A DNA stretch of 64,000 nucleotides, taken from NCBI RefSeq assembly GCF_003515075.1, contig NZ_QWLV01000001.1:186001-250000 (forward strand), given 5' to 3'. Shown in pieces: positions 39,903 to 53,028 of the stretch; the first letter of the stretch is position 1, and each line of letters begins with the position of its first letter. The stretch is from Sphingomonas gilva. GTDB taxonomy: Bacteria > Pseudomonadota > Alphaproteobacteria > Sphingomonadales > Sphingomonadaceae. The notes beneath the pieces are model-generated. The model made no database searches. It had not been told where the DNA came from and saw nothing but the letters and a program-made list of their open reading frames with translations. The translations under genes were made by a program, and so were the position numbers.

Positions 39903-41177
39903 TCAGCGATCCGCGCCGAGCCGTTCGCGCTCGATCGCGCGCCAGCCGATATCGCGCCGCGCGAAGCCTGTCGGGAAGTCGATCGCGTCCACCGCCTCGT
40001 ACGCCGCGGCCTGCGCCTGGGCGACCGAGCCGCCGGTCGCGGTCACGGCAAGCACGCGTCCGCCGCTCGCGACCAGCGCGCCGTCGTCCTTCGTGCCGGC
40101 GTGGAATATCTTGGCGCCGCTCCGCTCCGCCGCGTCGATGCCGGCGATCTCGCCGCCCGTCTCGGGCGTGCCGGGATAGCCCTTCGCCGCCATCACCACG
40201 GTGAGCGCGACGTCATCGGCAAAGGCGGGAGGGGGCAGCTCGGCGAGCCGTCCTTCGGCGGTGGCGAGCATGATCTCCAGCAGATCGCCCTCCAGCCGCA
40301 TCATCAGCACCTGGCATTCGGGATCGCCGAAGCGGACATTATATTCGATCAGCTGCGGCCCGCTATCGGTCAGCATCAGCCCGGCGTAGAGCACGCCCGA
40401 ATAAGGCGTGCCCGCCGCCGCCAGCGCGCGGACGGTGGGCGCGACGATCGTGTCGATCGCCCGCCGCTCCAGCTCGGGCGTCAGCACATCGGCGGGGCTG
40501 TAGGCGCCCATGCCGCCGGTGTTTGGGCCGGTGTCGCCATCACCGACGCGCTTGTGGTCCTGCGCCGATCCGAACGGCACGATCGCCTTGCCGTCGGTCA
40601 GCACGAACAGGCTCGCCTCCTCGCCTTCCAGGAACTGCTCGATAACCGCTTCGCCATCGGCCTCGGCGAAGATCGCCGCGATCGCGGCCTCCGCCTCCGC
40701 GCGCGTGGCGGCGACGGTCACGCCCTTGCCCGCCGCCAGCCCGTCCGCCTTTATCACCACGGGCAAGCCGAAATCACCCAGCGCCGCAACCGCCCCCTCC
40801 TTCGATGTGACGCGTTCGTAGCCTGCCGTGGGGATGCCTTCGCGCCGGCACAGATCCTTGGTGAAGCCCTTCGATCCTTCGAGCTGCGCAGCCGCCTTGC
40901 CCGGGCCGAACGCGGCGATCCCCATCGCGCGGATGTTGTCGGCAAGCCCCTCGACCAGCGGCGCTTCCGGGCCGATCACCACCAGCCGCACCGAGTTGCG
41001 GAGGCAGAAGTCGATCACCGCGCGGTGATCGGCGAGCGCGATGTCGGCGATCGTCGCGTGCGCCGCGATGCCGGGATTGCCGGGCGCGGCGAACAGCGTA
41101 TCGAGGCGGGGCGATTGCGCAAGCTTCCATGCGAGCGCATGTTCGCGACCCCCTGATCCGAGCAGCAGGACATTCAT
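39903..41177 (-). CDS. purD: Phosphoribosylamine-glycine ligase
   Basis: Second step of purine synthesis: 5-phosphoribosylamine + glycine + ATP gives GAR. The 424-residue ATP-grasp enzyme starts [20 protein letters not shown], the family hallmark. It has [37 protein letters not shown], the [14 protein letters not shown] loop and [10 protein letters not shown] near the C-terminus. The start at ATG 41177 is shared with the divergent xseA start: the CATG palindrome at 41175-41178 carries both. A GGGAAGG ribosome site lies inside xseA. Other pur genes are elsewhere (purK, purE at 58.8-60.3 kb). Confidence 0.96.
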   Translation of the reverse strand: MNVLLLGSGGREHALAWKLAQSPRLDTLFAAPGNPGIAAHATIADIALADHRAVIDFCLRNSVRLVVIGPEAPLVEGLADNIRAMGIAAFGPGKAAAQLEGSKGFTKDLCRREGIPTAGYERVTSKEGAVAALGDFGLPVVIKADGLAAGKGVTVAATRAEAEAAIAAIFAEADGEAVIEQFLEGEEASLFVLTDGKAIVPFGSAQDHKRVGDGDTGPNTGGMGAYSPADVLTPELERRAIDTIVAPTVRALAAAGTPYSGVLYAGLMLTDSGPQLIEYNVRFGDPECQVLMMRLEGDLLEIMLATAEGRLAELPPPAFADDVALTVVMAAKGYPGTPETGGEIAGIDAAERSGAKIFHAGTKDDGALVASGGRVLAVTATGGSVAQAQAAAYEAVDAIDFPTGFARRDIGWRAIERERLGADR

Positions 41178-42564
41178 GAGCGACCTTCCCTTCGATACGC
41201 AGACCGGCCTGCTAGCGGCGAACCGGCCCGGCGACAACGCCGAGCCGATGAGCGTGAGCGAGCTTTCCGGGGCGCTCAAGCGGACGGTCGAGGATCGCTT
41301 CGGCCATGTCCGGCTGCGCGGCGAGATATCGGGCTGGAAGCGCGCCGCATCGGGACACGCCTATCTGTGCCTGAAGGACGACGCCGCAGTGATCGACGGG
41401 GTGATCTGGAAGGGGCAGGCCGCCGCGCTCGCCTTCACCCCGCAGGATGGGATCGAGGTGATCGCGACCGGGCGCGTGACGACCTATCCGGGACGGAGCA
41501 AGTACCAGATCGTCATCGAACGGATGGAGCTGGCGGGCGAAGGCGCGCTGATGGCGCTGTTCGAGAGACTGAAGGCGCAGCTGGCGGGCGAAGGACTGTT
41601 CGATGCGGCGCGGAAGAAGCCGCTTCCCTTCATGCCGCGCACCATCGGCGTGGTGACCTCGCCGACCGGCGCGGTGATCCGCGACATCCTCCATCGCCTG
41701 ACCGACCGCTGCCCCGGTCATGTGCTGCTATGGCCGGTCAAGGTGCAGGGCCAAGGCGCCGCGGCGGAGGTGGCGGCGGCGATCCGCGGCTTCGACGCAT
41801 TGAAGCCGGGCGACCCCGTGGCGCGGCCCGATCTTCTCATCGTCGCCCGCGGCGGCGGCTCGATCGAGGATCTGTGGGCGTTCAACGAGGAACCGGTGGT
41901 GCGCGCCATCGCCGATTGCCGCATTCCCATCATTTCGGCTGTGGGGCACGAGACCGACACCAGCCTCTCGGACTTCGCCGCCGACCTGCGTGCGCCGACA
42001 CCGACCGCCGCGGCCGAGATCGCCGTGCCGGTGTGCGCCGAGCTGCAATCGCTGCTCGCCGAACTGGGCCTGCGCGCCGAACGCTGCGCGCGGCGCTATC
42101 AGGCGCGCGCGGAAGAGCGCTTGCAGGCGCTGGTTCGCGTGCTGCCCCGCCGAGATGCGTTGCTCGGGCCGCAGCGGCAAAGGGCGGACGATCTCGCCGC
42201 CCGGCTCGATCGCGCGCTCGGCGACCGGCTGGGGCGAGGGCGCCGCGATCTCGATCGCGCCGGCGCCATGCTCAGGCCGGCGATGCTCGATCAGCGGGTG
42301 GCGCGCGCGCGCGACCGGCTCGCCTCGGCTCGTCGCCTGCTCGACTCGCTCCATCCCGAAAAGCCGCTCGATCGCGGCTATGCCTGGGTGTCGGCGCGGC
42401 CCGGCGGCGGGGTGGTCGGCACGGCCGCCGCCGCACGTCAGGCGGGCGCCCTGACGCTCCACTTCGCCGATGGTGAGGTCGACGCTCAGGCCGGCCGCGG
42501 GGTTGAGCGCGCGTCCGCCAAGGCGTATCCGGGCAAGAAGCCCGAACAGCCTACCTTGTTCTGA
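41176..42564 (+). CDS. xseA: Exodeoxyribonuclease VII large subunit
   Basis: Large subunit of the single-strand-specific exonuclease that degrades DNA to oligonucleotides in mismatch repair and damage tolerance. The 462-residue protein has an N-terminal OB-fold ([30 protein letters not shown]), then the family core ([56 protein letters not shown]). The ATG at 41176 overlaps the divergent purD start by two bases, with AGGA six bases before it lying inside purD. The DUF2093 gene follows at 22 bp. Confidence 0.96.
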   Translation: MSDLPFDTQTGLLAANRPGDNAEPMSVSELSGALKRTVEDRFGHVRLRGEISGWKRAASGHAYLCLKDDAAVIDGVIWKGQAAALAFTPQDGIEVIATGRVTTYPGRSKYQIVIERMELAGEGALMALFERLKAQLAGEGLFDAARKKPLPFMPRTIGVVTSPTGAVIRDILHRLTDRCPGHVLLWPVKVQGQGAAAEVAAAIRGFDALKPGDPVARPDLLIVARGGGSIEDLWAFNEEPVVRAIADCRIPIISAVGHETDTSLSDFAADLRAPTPTAAAEIAVPVCAELQSLLAELGLRAERCARRYQARAEERLQALVRVLPRRDALLGPQRQRADDLAARLDRALGDRLGRGRRDLDRAGAMLRPAMLDQRVARARDRLASARRLLDSLHPEKPLDRGYAWVSARPGGGVVGTAAAARQAGALTLHFADGEVDAQAGRGVERASAKAYPGKKPEQPTLF

Positions 42565-42586
42565 CCAAATTCCGGGGAATGCGCCG

Positions 42587-42784
42587 ATGCTGATGTCCAA
42601 CACCCAACGCGCGGCGCGGCTGCACTATATGGCCAACGGATTTCGTGTGCTGTCGCCGGGCGATCACGTGATCTGTGCGGTGAGCGGCGAGGCGATCCCG
42701 CTTGATCGGCTGCGTTATTGGAGCGTTGCCGAGCAGAAGCCCTTCGCCAGCGCCGAGATCGCGGTGCGCGCGCTCGGCGCGTGA
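42587..42784 (+). CDS. DUF2093 family protein
   Basis: A 65-residue protein of the alphaproteobacterial DUF2093 family (MLMSNTQRAARLHYMANGFR ... VLSPGDHVICAVSGEAIPLDRLRYWS). The family is small, conserved and of unknown function; the GDHVICAVSGE..I segment resembles a zinc-ribbon-like or cold-shock-like strand pattern, with a single Cys here. It lies just after xseA. Its stop overlaps the GTG start of the M23 peptidase gene, so xseA, this gene and the peptidase are probably one operon. Confidence 0.88.
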   Translation: MLMSNTQRAARLHYMANGFRVLSPGDHVICAVSGEAIPLDRLRYWSVAEQKPFASAEIAVRALGA

Positions 42785-43704
42785 TTCATCACGCCCGAAC
42801 GCTGTCGGCCGCGGCGCTGCTGGCGCTGCTCGCCAGTTGCGCCGCGCCGCGCCAGCCGGCACCGGTGCCGACTGCTCCGCTCGTGCCGGCCCCAGCGGCT
42901 GTGCCGCAGGTAGAACGCCAGACGCTGCCGCCCGCACCCGCGCGCTTCCAGTTCGAAGGCGCGATTCGCCAAGGCGGCGTCGTGATCGGCACCGCGCCCG
43001 AAGGCGTGGTTGCGGTCAACCTGAACGGCGAGAAGATCACGCTCGCCCCGGACCGCCGTTTTCTCATCGCCTTCGACCGCGATGCGCCACCCACGGCGCG
43101 CATCTCCGCCACGCTCTCCGACGGGCGCAGCATCGACGAGACGCTGACGGTGGCGAAGGGCGATTGGGAGATCGAGCATGTCGACGCCTCGCGCACCGGC
43201 GGACGGACATCGGCCGAGTTCCGCCGCCTGCGCCCGGCCGAACTTGCTGCGATTAACGGCGCGCGGGCCAGGGAAACGGGCGCGGAAGGTTGGCGGCAGC
43301 AATTCACCTGGCCGGTCATCGGGCGCATCTCCGGTCGGTTCGGCGCGCAGCGCATCTATCGCGGCACGCCGGGCAGCTACCACTCGGGCGTCGATGTCGC
43401 GAAGCCCGCGGGCACGCCGCTGGTCGCGCCGGCGGATGGGGTGGTCATCCTTGCCACGGATCATCCCTTCACGCTGGAAGGCAATCTCTTGATGATCGAC
43501 CACGGCATGGGCCTCAACAGCGCATTCCTGCACCTTTCGGAAATCAGCGTGCGCGAGGGCGAATCGGTACGCCGCGGCCAGCCGATCGGCCGTATCGGCG
43601 CGACCGGCAGGGCGACCGGGCCGCACATGCATTGGGGCATGAAATGGAACGACGCGCGGATCGATCCGCTGCTGCTCGCGGGGCCGATGCCGTCACGATC
43701 GTAA
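42781..43704 (+). CDS. M23 metallopeptidase-family lipoprotein
   Basis: A 307-residue predicted lipoprotein with LytM/M23 endopeptidase domain. The start is a GTG at 42781 (MIHHARTLSAAALLALLASC), where the LLASC lipobox marks a lipidated Cys near residue 20. A Pro-rich stalk (PRQPAPVPTAPLVPAP...) and a domain of about 130 residues lead to the peptidase. Zinc ligands are in YHSGVDVAKP (His and Asp) and HMHWG (HxH); DHGMGLNSAFLHLSE lies between. All ligands are present, so it is probably active on peptidoglycan cross-links. The GTGA overlap with DUF2093 indicates coupling. Confidence 0.9.
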   Translation: MIHHARTLSAAALLALLASCAAPRQPAPVPTAPLVPAPAAVPQVERQTLPPAPARFQFEGAIRQGGVVIGTAPEGVVAVNLNGEKITLAPDRRFLIAFDRDAPPTARISATLSDGRSIDETLTVAKGDWEIEHVDASRTGGRTSAEFRRLRPAELAAINGARARETGAEGWRQQFTWPVIGRISGRFGAQRIYRGTPGSYHSGVDVAKPAGTPLVAPADGVVILATDHPFTLEGNLLMIDHGMGLNSAFLHLSEISVREGESVRRGQPIGRIGATGRATGPHMHWGMKWNDARIDPLLLAGPMPSRS

Positions 43705-43960
43705 CCACTGCGACATTTTTGCCTATGCTGGTGCGCCCGGAATGTAAGAATGTTGTGGGCGCCTGTCACGGTTGTGTCTTCTAGGCTACACCTCAGCTTA
43801 AACATCGCCCCGAAACTGAATGTCGCCTTTACAGCCGGACACGCTGGCCTCATCCATCGCCGCCATGTCCCGCAGTGACGCATCACGATGCGCGCGTGGG
43901 GCGAAGCAACCTTCCGCAAGGGGGCGATCCGCCACGCGGAAACAGAGCGAGGGAATTTTC
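43705..43960. other. 256-bp leader region before the TonB receptor
   Basis: A gap between the M23 stop and the receptor GTG. It is more AT-rich than the genes to its left. It probably holds the receptor promoter and a long leader, but I could not pick a convincing -35/-10 pair, operator or riboswitch. AGGGA at 43950-43954 is the receptor ribosome site. A longer in-frame start at 43820 exists but would spoil the signal peptide. Confidence 0.5.
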
Positions 43961-46900
43961 GTGACCAACTCCACGACCATCAAGCGCGCATTGCTGCGCA
44001 GCGGTTCGGCGTTCCAGGCGCTTGCGCTGCTGGGGGCCGGGCTGACCACGTCGGCGATCGTCGCCGTTCCTGCCGTGGCGCAGGATTATACGCGCGGTTC
44101 ACTGGAAGGCACTGCCTTGTCCTCCACGGGCGAGCCGCTTTCCGGAGCAACCGTGACGCTGCGCTCGAACGCGCAGGGCTTTGAACGGTCGACCACCGCT
44201 GATGCCAATGGCGACTTCTCCTTCAATCTTCTGCCTCCGGGCACCTATGCTCTGCAGATTCGCGGCACCAATGGTGAGATCATTGGTGACCCCGCGGTGC
44301 CGATCACCGCAGGCCAGAGTGCCAACTTCACTTACACCGCAACCGGTGGGACGGCGGCCGAAACTGCAGCCACGGGCGACGAGATCGTCGTGACCGGCAG
44401 CCGCGTGCAGACGAGTGATTTCGCCGCGACGACCACGGGCATCACCCTCAATGTGCAGCAGACGGTTGAATCGATTCCGATTCCCCGCACACAAACCGGT
44501 CTGATCCTGCTGGCGCCTGGCACGAGCCAGGGCGACGCCAACTTTGCCGACTGCACCGACTGCGTTTCGGTTGGCGGTGCGACCATCGCCGAGAACAGCT
44601 ATTATGTGAACGGCCTGAACACCACGAACTTCCGGACGATGGTCGGCAACAATACTGTGCCGTTCGAATTCTACCGGAGCTTCGAGGTCAAGACCGGCGG
44701 TTATACTGCGGAATTCGGCCGTTCGCTTGGGGGTGTCACCTCGGCGGTCACCAAGTCGGGTTCGAACGACTTCGCAGCGGGCATGGTGCTGACCTATCAG
44801 CCGGACGCGCTGACCAGCGATGCGCCCAATACCTATCAGGATGCCGAGGAGACGCTGCTCAAGACGCGCAACGACACCGACTACACCGAGAATCTGGCGG
44901 CGGCATTTTACGCGTCGGGCGCGCTGGTAAAGGACCACGTCTTCTTCTACGGGCTGTATCAGCCTCGCTTCAACAAGCAGGAAGACACCTCCGTCGCTAA
45001 CGGCTTCCGCTTTGTCGAAACCGACAAGGACCCGTTCTTCGGCGGCAAGGTGGACCTGGTGTTCGGCGATCACCGCCTGGAAGGCACCTATTTCCGCGAC
45101 AAGCGTGATATCACGACCGATTATCTCGGAGTGGACAGCGACGGCGAAGTTACGGGCTATTCGGGTAGCGATGTGCTGACGCAGGGCGGCGACAACTTCA
45201 TCGTTCAATATACCGGCCAGTTCACCGACTGGCTCACGCTGTCGGCGGCATATGGTGAGAACAACTACACCCGTCGCGCCGTTTCGTCTTCGGACGTATC
45301 AGTGACGTCCTCTACCCTCGGTGGCATCACGCGCGTTGTTGCAGGCCTGCCGCTGACCTCGGGAAATCCCACTGATGGCGAAGATAACCGGAAGGTTTAC
45401 CGCGTCGATGCCGACGTCTATGTCAGCTTCCTCGGCGATCACCATTTCCGACTGGGTTATGATCGCGAGGATCTGACCTCCGAAGAGCTCACGTTCTACA
45501 CCAACAATTATGCATATGTCTTCAATCCGACCTATATCCGCCGCCGGCTATATCTAAATACCGGTAGCTTCACTTCTCGACAGCAGGCGTTTTATCTGCA
45601 AGACAGCTGGGATCTGCTCGACGACCGTTTGAATTTGCAACTTGGTATCCGCAACGACAACTATCGGAATTCCAGTGTTGGCGGCGAGCCCTATCTCGAA
45701 ATGGAGAATCAATGGGCGCCGCGTCTCGGTGCTTCGTTCGACGTGTTCGGCGACAAGCTGACCAAAATTAACGCCTTTTACGGTCGCTATTATCTTGGTG
45801 TCCCGACCAATACCAACATTCGTCTGGCGGGTCAGGAGCTCTATTATGAGCAGCGCTTCGCTTATGCGGCGGGTGTCGATCCGACCGTATTCGATAGTCG
45901 CGGTGTGCCCGAGGGCCAGGAGTTCACGGCCGATGGCTCGCCGGTGCTGGGCGGATTGACGGCGGCGAACACCAATGATTGCCCCGAAGTCGGTCCTGAC
46001 TCCGGATCGCTCTGCACCACCGTGTTTTCTGACGGTGTGCTTGGCCCGACGGACACGCTGGTCGCGGCCGATCTTAAGCCGATGTACCAGGACGAGTTCA
46101 TCGTCGGCATCAGCCACCGGATGGACGACTGGACCTTCGGTCTGAATTACATCAACCGCCGTCTCAAGCAGACGCTGGAGGATGTCGCGATCGACGCGGC
46201 CGTGCTCAAGTATTGCGATCTCGGTCCGGACGGCCAGGCGAATAGTGGCGATGAGATCGCGGGATGCGACGACGAGTTTTCGGGCTTCCACCAGTATGTT
46301 CTGGCCAATCCCGGCGAAGACATCACGGTTCGTCTGGACGGCAATTGCGAGGTCGATGCCCGGATGTGCGACGTCGTTACGCTTTCGGCTGACGACCTCG
46401 GTTATCCCAAGCCGCAGCGCAACTACGATGCGGTCGAGTTCACGGCTCGCAAGGCGTTTGATGGTCTCTACAGTCTGGACTTCTCGTATACATGGGCGCG
46501 GGTCCGGGGTAACTATGAAGGCTCGGTCAAGTCCGACAACAACCAGGACGACGCCGGCCTGACACAGGATTACGATCAGCCCGGCCTAACCGACGGTGCC
46601 TATGGCATCCTGGCCAACGAGCGTGAGCATACGTTCAAGCTGTTCGGCTTCTTGCAGCCGGTGGATTGGATGTCGATCGGCGCCAACCTGACGGTGCAGT
46701 CGCCGCGCAACTTCTCTTGCATCGGCGTACATCCGACTGACGAATTTGCTGCAGGATATCAGGCAGCATCGTTCTGGTGCCGCAATCCCGCGGCGGCAGA
46801 TGCGGCCTCGGAAACATTCACCGATGGCGACGGTGTAGACCATTATCTGGTCAATCGCGGCACCGCGTTCCAGAGTGAGTGGAATACGAACCTCGACCTG

Positions 46901-47116
46901 GGTGTTCAGTTCAAGCTTCCGGGTGACCTCTCCGGCTCAAGCTTCCGGGTGGACGTGTTCAACGTCTTCAATTCGAAGGCCAAGCTCGACTATGTCGAAT
47001 TCGGCGACACCAATGCCGGCGCCGCTCGGACGGACTACAGGCTCGTCACGGGTTATCAGGCGCCTCGCGCGGTGCGCTTTACGCTCGCGATGCGCTTTGG
47101 AGGCGACACGCAGTAA
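43961..47116 (+). CDS. TonB-dependent receptor with carboxypeptidase-like N-terminal domain
   Basis: A 1051-residue outer-membrane receptor of the Oar-like group. It starts at GTG 43961 with a signal peptide ending IVAVPAVAQ (about residue 40). A carboxypeptidase regulatory-like beta-sandwich (GSLEGTALSSTGEPLSGATVTL ... LPPGTYALQI) follows, then the plug (DEIVVTGSRVQ, NSYYVNGLN, TGGYTAEFGRSLGGVTSAVTKSGSN) and a long barrel ending FTLAMRFGGD. The substrate is unknown; such receptors in sphingomonads often take up polymers, peptides or iron complexes. The region is visibly less GC-rich than its neighbours. A hairpin terminator follows immediately, and a TPR sulfotransferase lies just after that. 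Confidence 0.93.
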   Translation: MTNSTTIKRALLRSGSAFQALALLGAGLTTSAIVAVPAVAQDYTRGSLEGTALSSTGEPLSGATVTLRSNAQGFERSTTADANGDFSFNLLPPGTYALQIRGTNGEIIGDPAVPITAGQSANFTYTATGGTAAETAATGDEIVVTGSRVQTSDFAATTTGITLNVQQTVESIPIPRTQTGLILLAPGTSQGDANFADCTDCVSVGGATIAENSYYVNGLNTTNFRTMVGNNTVPFEFYRSFEVKTGGYTAEFGRSLGGVTSAVTKSGSNDFAAGMVLTYQPDALTSDAPNTYQDAEETLLKTRNDTDYTENLAAAFYASGALVKDHVFFYGLYQPRFNKQEDTSVANGFRFVETDKDPFFGGKVDLVFGDHRLEGTYFRDKRDITTDYLGVDSDGEVTGYSGSDVLTQGGDNFIVQYTGQFTDWLTLSAAYGENNYTRRAVSSSDVSVTSSTLGGITRVVAGLPLTSGNPTDGEDNRKVYRVDADVYVSFLGDHHFRLGYDREDLTSEELTFYTNNYAYVFNPTYIRRRLYLNTGSFTSRQQAFYLQDSWDLLDDRLNLQLGIRNDNYRNSSVGGEPYLEMENQWAPRLGASFDVFGDKLTKINAFYGRYYLGVPTNTNIRLAGQELYYEQRFAYAAGVDPTVFDSRGVPEGQEFTADGSPVLGGLTAANTNDCPEVGPDSGSLCTTVFSDGVLGPTDTLVAADLKPMYQDEFIVGISHRMDDWTFGLNYINRRLKQTLEDVAIDAAVLKYCDLGPDGQANSGDEIAGCDDEFSGFHQYVLANPGEDITVRLDGNCEVDARMCDVVTLSADDLGYPKPQRNYDAVEFTARKAFDGLYSLDFSYTWARVRGNYEGSVKSDNNQDDAGLTQDYDQPGLTDGAYGILANEREHTFKLFGFLQPVDWMSIGANLTVQSPRNFSCIGVHPTDEFAAGYQAASFWCRNPAAADAASETFTDGDGVDHYLVNRGTAFQSEWNTNLDLGVQFKLPGDLSGSSFRVDVFNVFNSKAKLDYVEFGDTNAGAARTDYRLVTGYQAPRAVRFTLAMRFGGDTQ

Positions 47117-47142
47117 CCCTGAAGCAAAGTTTTCTCTTTTGG

Positions 47143-47177
47143 GGGGCGCATTGGCAACAATGCGCCCCTTCCTTTTG
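47143..47177 (+). terminator. Terminator between the TonB receptor and the sulfotransferase
   Basis: An 11-bp perfect stem GGGGCGCATTG-GCAA-CAATGCGCCCC (47143-47168) followed by TTCCTTTTGG. It starts 27 bases after the receptor stop. The next gene starts only ~10 bases after the T-tract, so its expression depends on readthrough or a promoter inside this region. Confidence 0.85.
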
Positions 47178-47186
47178 GTGACATGG

Positions 47187-48640
47187 ATGGAAACCAACGA
47201 TCTTCTGGGCCGATTGAAGGCTGCACTGGCATCGCGGAGAAGGGCAAGCGTCAACGAGGCCATCGTCGATCTGCTCGCTGCACCGCCAAGAATCGGCCGT
47301 AGCTGGAAATCGGTCGCCCTTGCCGCGCGGCGCAACGGTGAGTTGACGCTCGCCCGCGCGTGCGCGGCTCGCATGACCGCCGATGGCGTTCCGGAGGGAC
47401 CTTATGAAGAGGCGGCGATGGCCGCGCTTACGGGGCAGCTGGAGGAAGCGCGCAAACTTGCTGCCCACGCATCGCCAAGCGGGATAACGGAGGCCGCTCT
47501 CGAATATCTACGCGGTACGATTGCGCTCAACAGCGGCGAACTCATACTCGCCGAGGCGCATTTCGACGCCGCACGACTGGGGGATCCTTCGATCGGACAG
47601 ACCTATCTCGCGCTGGCCAGCTTGCGGGATATGGCGGCTGCACCTGAGTTGGCGGAGATCATCCTTGACGCAAGGGAAAAAGTATCGACGAGCAATCCGT
47701 TCGACCGCGCCGCTTATCACTACGCATTGGGAAAGACGCTCGACGACCTCGATGAGCCAGAACGCGCCTTCGAGGAGATCGCAGCGGGCGCCCGCATTAT
47801 GGCGAACCTGCGGCCCTATGATCGAAACGCTGATGCCTCCTTGGCCCAATCGGCGATCCGGGGTTTCGACGGAGCTCGCATTGCCGCTTTCGCTCGATCT
47901 GTGGACTCTGACAACGATCGCCCGATCCTGGTCACCGGTTCGCCGCGTTCCGGAACCACGCTTCTTCAGGAAATGCTAGTGCGCCACAGCGCTGTGGCGG
48001 ATGGCGATGAACTCGATCAATTCAGTGTTCTGCTGCGCGAGATCGGTGGGAACGGTGCCGGCGATCTCGAACGATATCAGGAAAGGTTGGGCGGTATCGA
48101 CGCCCTGGCCCGTCTTTATCTCCGCCTCCTTACCGAGCGCTTCGGCACCGGTGGGCGCATCGTCGACAAGTCGCTCAACGCCAGCCGTTATCTAGGTCAG
48201 TTCGCCGCGGTTCTGCCCGGTGCGCCGTTGATCTGGATGCGTCGATCGCGGCTCGAAAATGCATGGTCGTGCCTGAAGACCTTCTTCGCCGCCGGCATCA
48301 ATTGGAGCTGGAGCCAGGAAGACATCGCCCATCATTTTCACTTGGAAGATAAGCTTCTCGAGCGTTGGCAGGCGATCTTGGGCGATCGTCTGCTGATCGT
48401 GGACTATGAGGATTTGGTGCAGGATACGCGATCGACAACCGGGGGCGTGCTTCGCCACTGTCGGCTTCCAGAGGAAGAAAGCGTGTTCGGTGAAGGCAAA
48501 GGCAATCGAACGGTAACCACCGCAAGCGTCGTGCAGGCGCGGCAGCCCATCTATCGGCGTGGACTCGATCGCGCACGCCGTTACCGCGAGCGACTACAGC
48601 CCTTTGTCACGGCCTATCGCTCGTTCGGCGGCAAGATCGA

Positions 48641-48644
<4 letters not shown>
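47187..48644 (+). CDS. TPR-containing sulfotransferase-family protein
   Basis: A 485-residue protein. The first ~240 residues are paired helices of TPR/SEL1-like type ([59 protein letters not shown]). A sulfotransferase domain follows, with the 5'-PSB loop [16 protein letters not shown] near residue 251 and [18 protein letters not shown] as the 3'-PB region. PAPS would donate sulfate to an unknown acceptor. The start at ATG 47187 is favoured because the alternative ATG at 47160 lies inside the terminator hairpin. Pairing with a TonB receptor recurs in sphingomonads and Caulobacter. The end overlaps clpB by four bases. Confidence 0.87.
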
Positions 48645-51217
<2,573 letters not shown>

Positions 51218-51238
51218 GCATGTGCCCCATGTGATGAT

Positions 51239-51278
51239 GCTGGGATGTAGTGTTGTATTTATGCAACACAAGGGGCTC
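51239..51278 (-). promoter_or_regulatory. Candidate heat-shock (sigma-32) promoter of clpB with dyad
   Basis: Read on the minus strand, CCCCTTGTG is followed about 16 bases later by CTACATCC, resembling the CCCTTGAA / CCCCATNT heat-shock pattern. The -35 is good and the -10 matches only partly. The spacer holds a near-palindrome GTTGTATTTATGCAAC (51252-51267) that could be an additional operator. No HrcA/CIRCE element was recognised. Confidence 0.4.
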
Positions 51279-51284
51279 CACGCG

Positions 51285-52910
51285 CTATTTTTCCGGGCGC
51301 GCCGCCTTTGGCTGATCCTTGGCGTATTGCGCGCCGAACGGGCTGTCGGCGTACCAGCGCGGCGCGGCGGGCGCGTTGGCGATATCGCGGGCGATGGCGT
51401 AGTTGACCTGGGCGAACTTCGCGCCGGCCTGCCAGTTGAACGGCAGCTTCGTGTCGTCGCTGGGCTTGTGATAATGGGCGGCGAGGAAATCCTTGAAGGC
51501 CTTCTCCCCGCCATTGGCGAAGCCGGTGACGAGGAACACCGACGGCACGCCCTGCTTGACGAAGCTGTAATGGTCCGAACGGACGAACAGATTCTCCTCG
51601 GGCATCGGATCGGGCGCTAGCTTGACGCCGTACTTGCCCACCGCCGCCTCGACCGCCGGCCCCATCGTCGAATGCTCGGCGCCGAACGCGGTCACGTCGG
51701 TGAAGTCGTAGAGCAGCGCGGGCATGTCGAGATTGACGACGCTGACGACCTTGCCGCCGGGCAGCGGGTGCCGCGCGAGATAGTCCGAGCCGAGCAGCCC
51801 GTCCTCCTCCGCGGTGACCGCGGCGAACAGGATCGAGCGCCTGGGCTTCTCGCCGCTCTCCGCAAAGGCGCGCGCGACCTCGAGCATGGTGGCGATGCCG
51901 GCGGCATTGTCCATCGCGCCGTTGTAGATCTTGTCCTCGCCCTCGGCCGATTCCTTGATCCCCTCATGGTCGAGATGCGCCATCAGCAGCACATATTCGC
52001 CCCTGAGCGCCGGGTCGGAGCCGGGGATGACGCCGACGACGTTGGGGCTTTCGAACTTGCGCCACTTCGACGTGCCTTCGAGCGACACCTGCGGCGTGAG
52101 CGCGAAGCCCTTGATCCGGCGGCCGCGTTCGGCGTCGGCGTAGATCTGCTTCACCGATCGCGGCGCGCCGGCGAACAGCGCGTCTGCGGCGGGGCCATTG
52201 ACATAGGCGGCCGACGTGATGCCGGGCGCGGACCGGTGCGGCGTGCCGTCGGGATTGGCCCAGTTGATCGCGCTGTCGCTGGAATAGCCCTTGAGCACAT
52301 CCCAGCTCACGATCTTTTCGAGCTGCGGCGAGAACAGGGTGATGACGCCGGTCGCGCCCGCATCCTGAGCCATCTTCGCCTTCTGGCTGTTGAGGCTCGC
52401 GGCGACGTCGCTGGGCAGCCCCTTGGGCGTGCCGTAGAGCATCACCACGGTCTTGCCGCGCACGTCGAGCCCGGCATAGTCGTCCAGCTTGGCGGCGGCG
52501 TCCTTCAGGCCATAGCCGACGAACACCACCTCGCTCGACAGGCTCTGCTTGCCTTCCGCGGCGATGTTGACCAGCGCGTTCTCGCCATTGGCGTATCGCG
52601 TGCCGGCGATGGTGATCGCGGCGGGCGCCGAGATGTCGGGCGCGCGCTCGACGAACGGCACCTGCTGATACCAGCTTTCGCCGTTGCCCGGCTTGAGCCC
52701 CAGCGCCGCCATCTCGGTCGCGACATAGCGCGCGGCGATGTCATAGCCGCGCGTGCCCGCGTCGCGGCCTTCGAGCAGGTCGTCGGCGAGGAACTCGACA
52801 TGCGCGCGCACCGCCTCCGGCGTGAAGGCGGGCTCGGGCGCGCCATTCGCGAGCGCGATGGTTGATGCGGAAGCGAGGGCGAGGGCAATTGCGGCGGAGA
52901 GGGTGCGCAT
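51285..52910 (-). CDS. M28 family metallopeptidase with PA domain, exported
   Basis: A 541-residue exported exopeptidase. The signal peptide is [22 protein letters not shown] protease-associated (PA) insert ([18 protein letters not shown] ... [12 protein letters not shown]) lies within the M28 fold. Catalytic and zinc residues appear in order: [10 protein letters not shown] (His, Asp), [12 protein letters not shown] (Asp), [12 protein letters not shown] (Glu-Glu), SVVNLDMP (Asp) and HYHKPSDD (His). The family covers aminopeptidases and related dipeptidases. The ATG at 52910 gives the signal peptide. It is followed by an Arg/Lys tail and faces clpB, 67 bp downstream on the same strand. Confidence 0.92.
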   Translation of the reverse strand: MRTLSAAIALALASASTIALANGAPEPAFTPEAVRAHVEFLADDLLEGRDAGTRGYDIAARYVATEMAALGLKPGNGESWYQQVPFVERAPDISAPAAITIAGTRYANGENALVNIAAEGKQSLSSEVVFVGYGLKDAAAKLDDYAGLDVRGKTVVMLYGTPKGLPSDVAASLNSQKAKMAQDAGATGVITLFSPQLEKIVSWDVLKGYSSDSAINWANPDGTPHRSAPGITSAAYVNGPAADALFAGAPRSVKQIYADAERGRRIKGFALTPQVSLEGTSKWRKFESPNVVGVIPGSDPALRGEYVLLMAHLDHEGIKESAEGEDKIYNGAMDNAAGIATMLEVARAFAESGEKPRRSILFAAVTAEEDGLLGSDYLARHPLPGGKVVSVVNLDMPALLYDFTDVTAFGAEHSTMGPAVEAAVGKYGVKLAPDPMPEENLFVRSDHYSFVKQGVPSVFLVTGFANGGEKAFKDFLAAHYHKPSDDTKLPFNWQAGAKFAQVNYAIARDIANAPAAPRWYADSPFGAQYAKDQPKAARPEK

Positions 52911-53028
52911 GTCTTTTTCGAGTCCCGGGAATGGATTTGCGATTGCGTCAGGTCTAGCCGAACGCCACGCTGTCGCAAGACAGCAATACAGTTGCCATGG
53001 CCGGATGTGAACGAGCTTCAACCATTCC
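52911..53028. other. 118-bp spacer before the repeat, left part of a 295-bp gap
   Basis: Left part of the gap between the M28 start and the acylase start; the right part is the family A repeat at 53029-53135. It is expected to hold the M28 promoter, but no -35/-10 pair stood out. No ORF. Confidence 0.4.

Noticed and set aside
43820..43960. A longer start (ATG 43820) for the TonB receptor
   Set aside because: It would put 47 polar residues before the signal peptide; GTG 43961 has a ribosome site (AGGGA) and begins directly at the signal peptide.
47160..47186. ATG 47160 as the start of the sulfotransferase
   Set aside because: It lies inside a perfect terminator stem, so translation from there is unlikely; ATG 47187 lies just past it.
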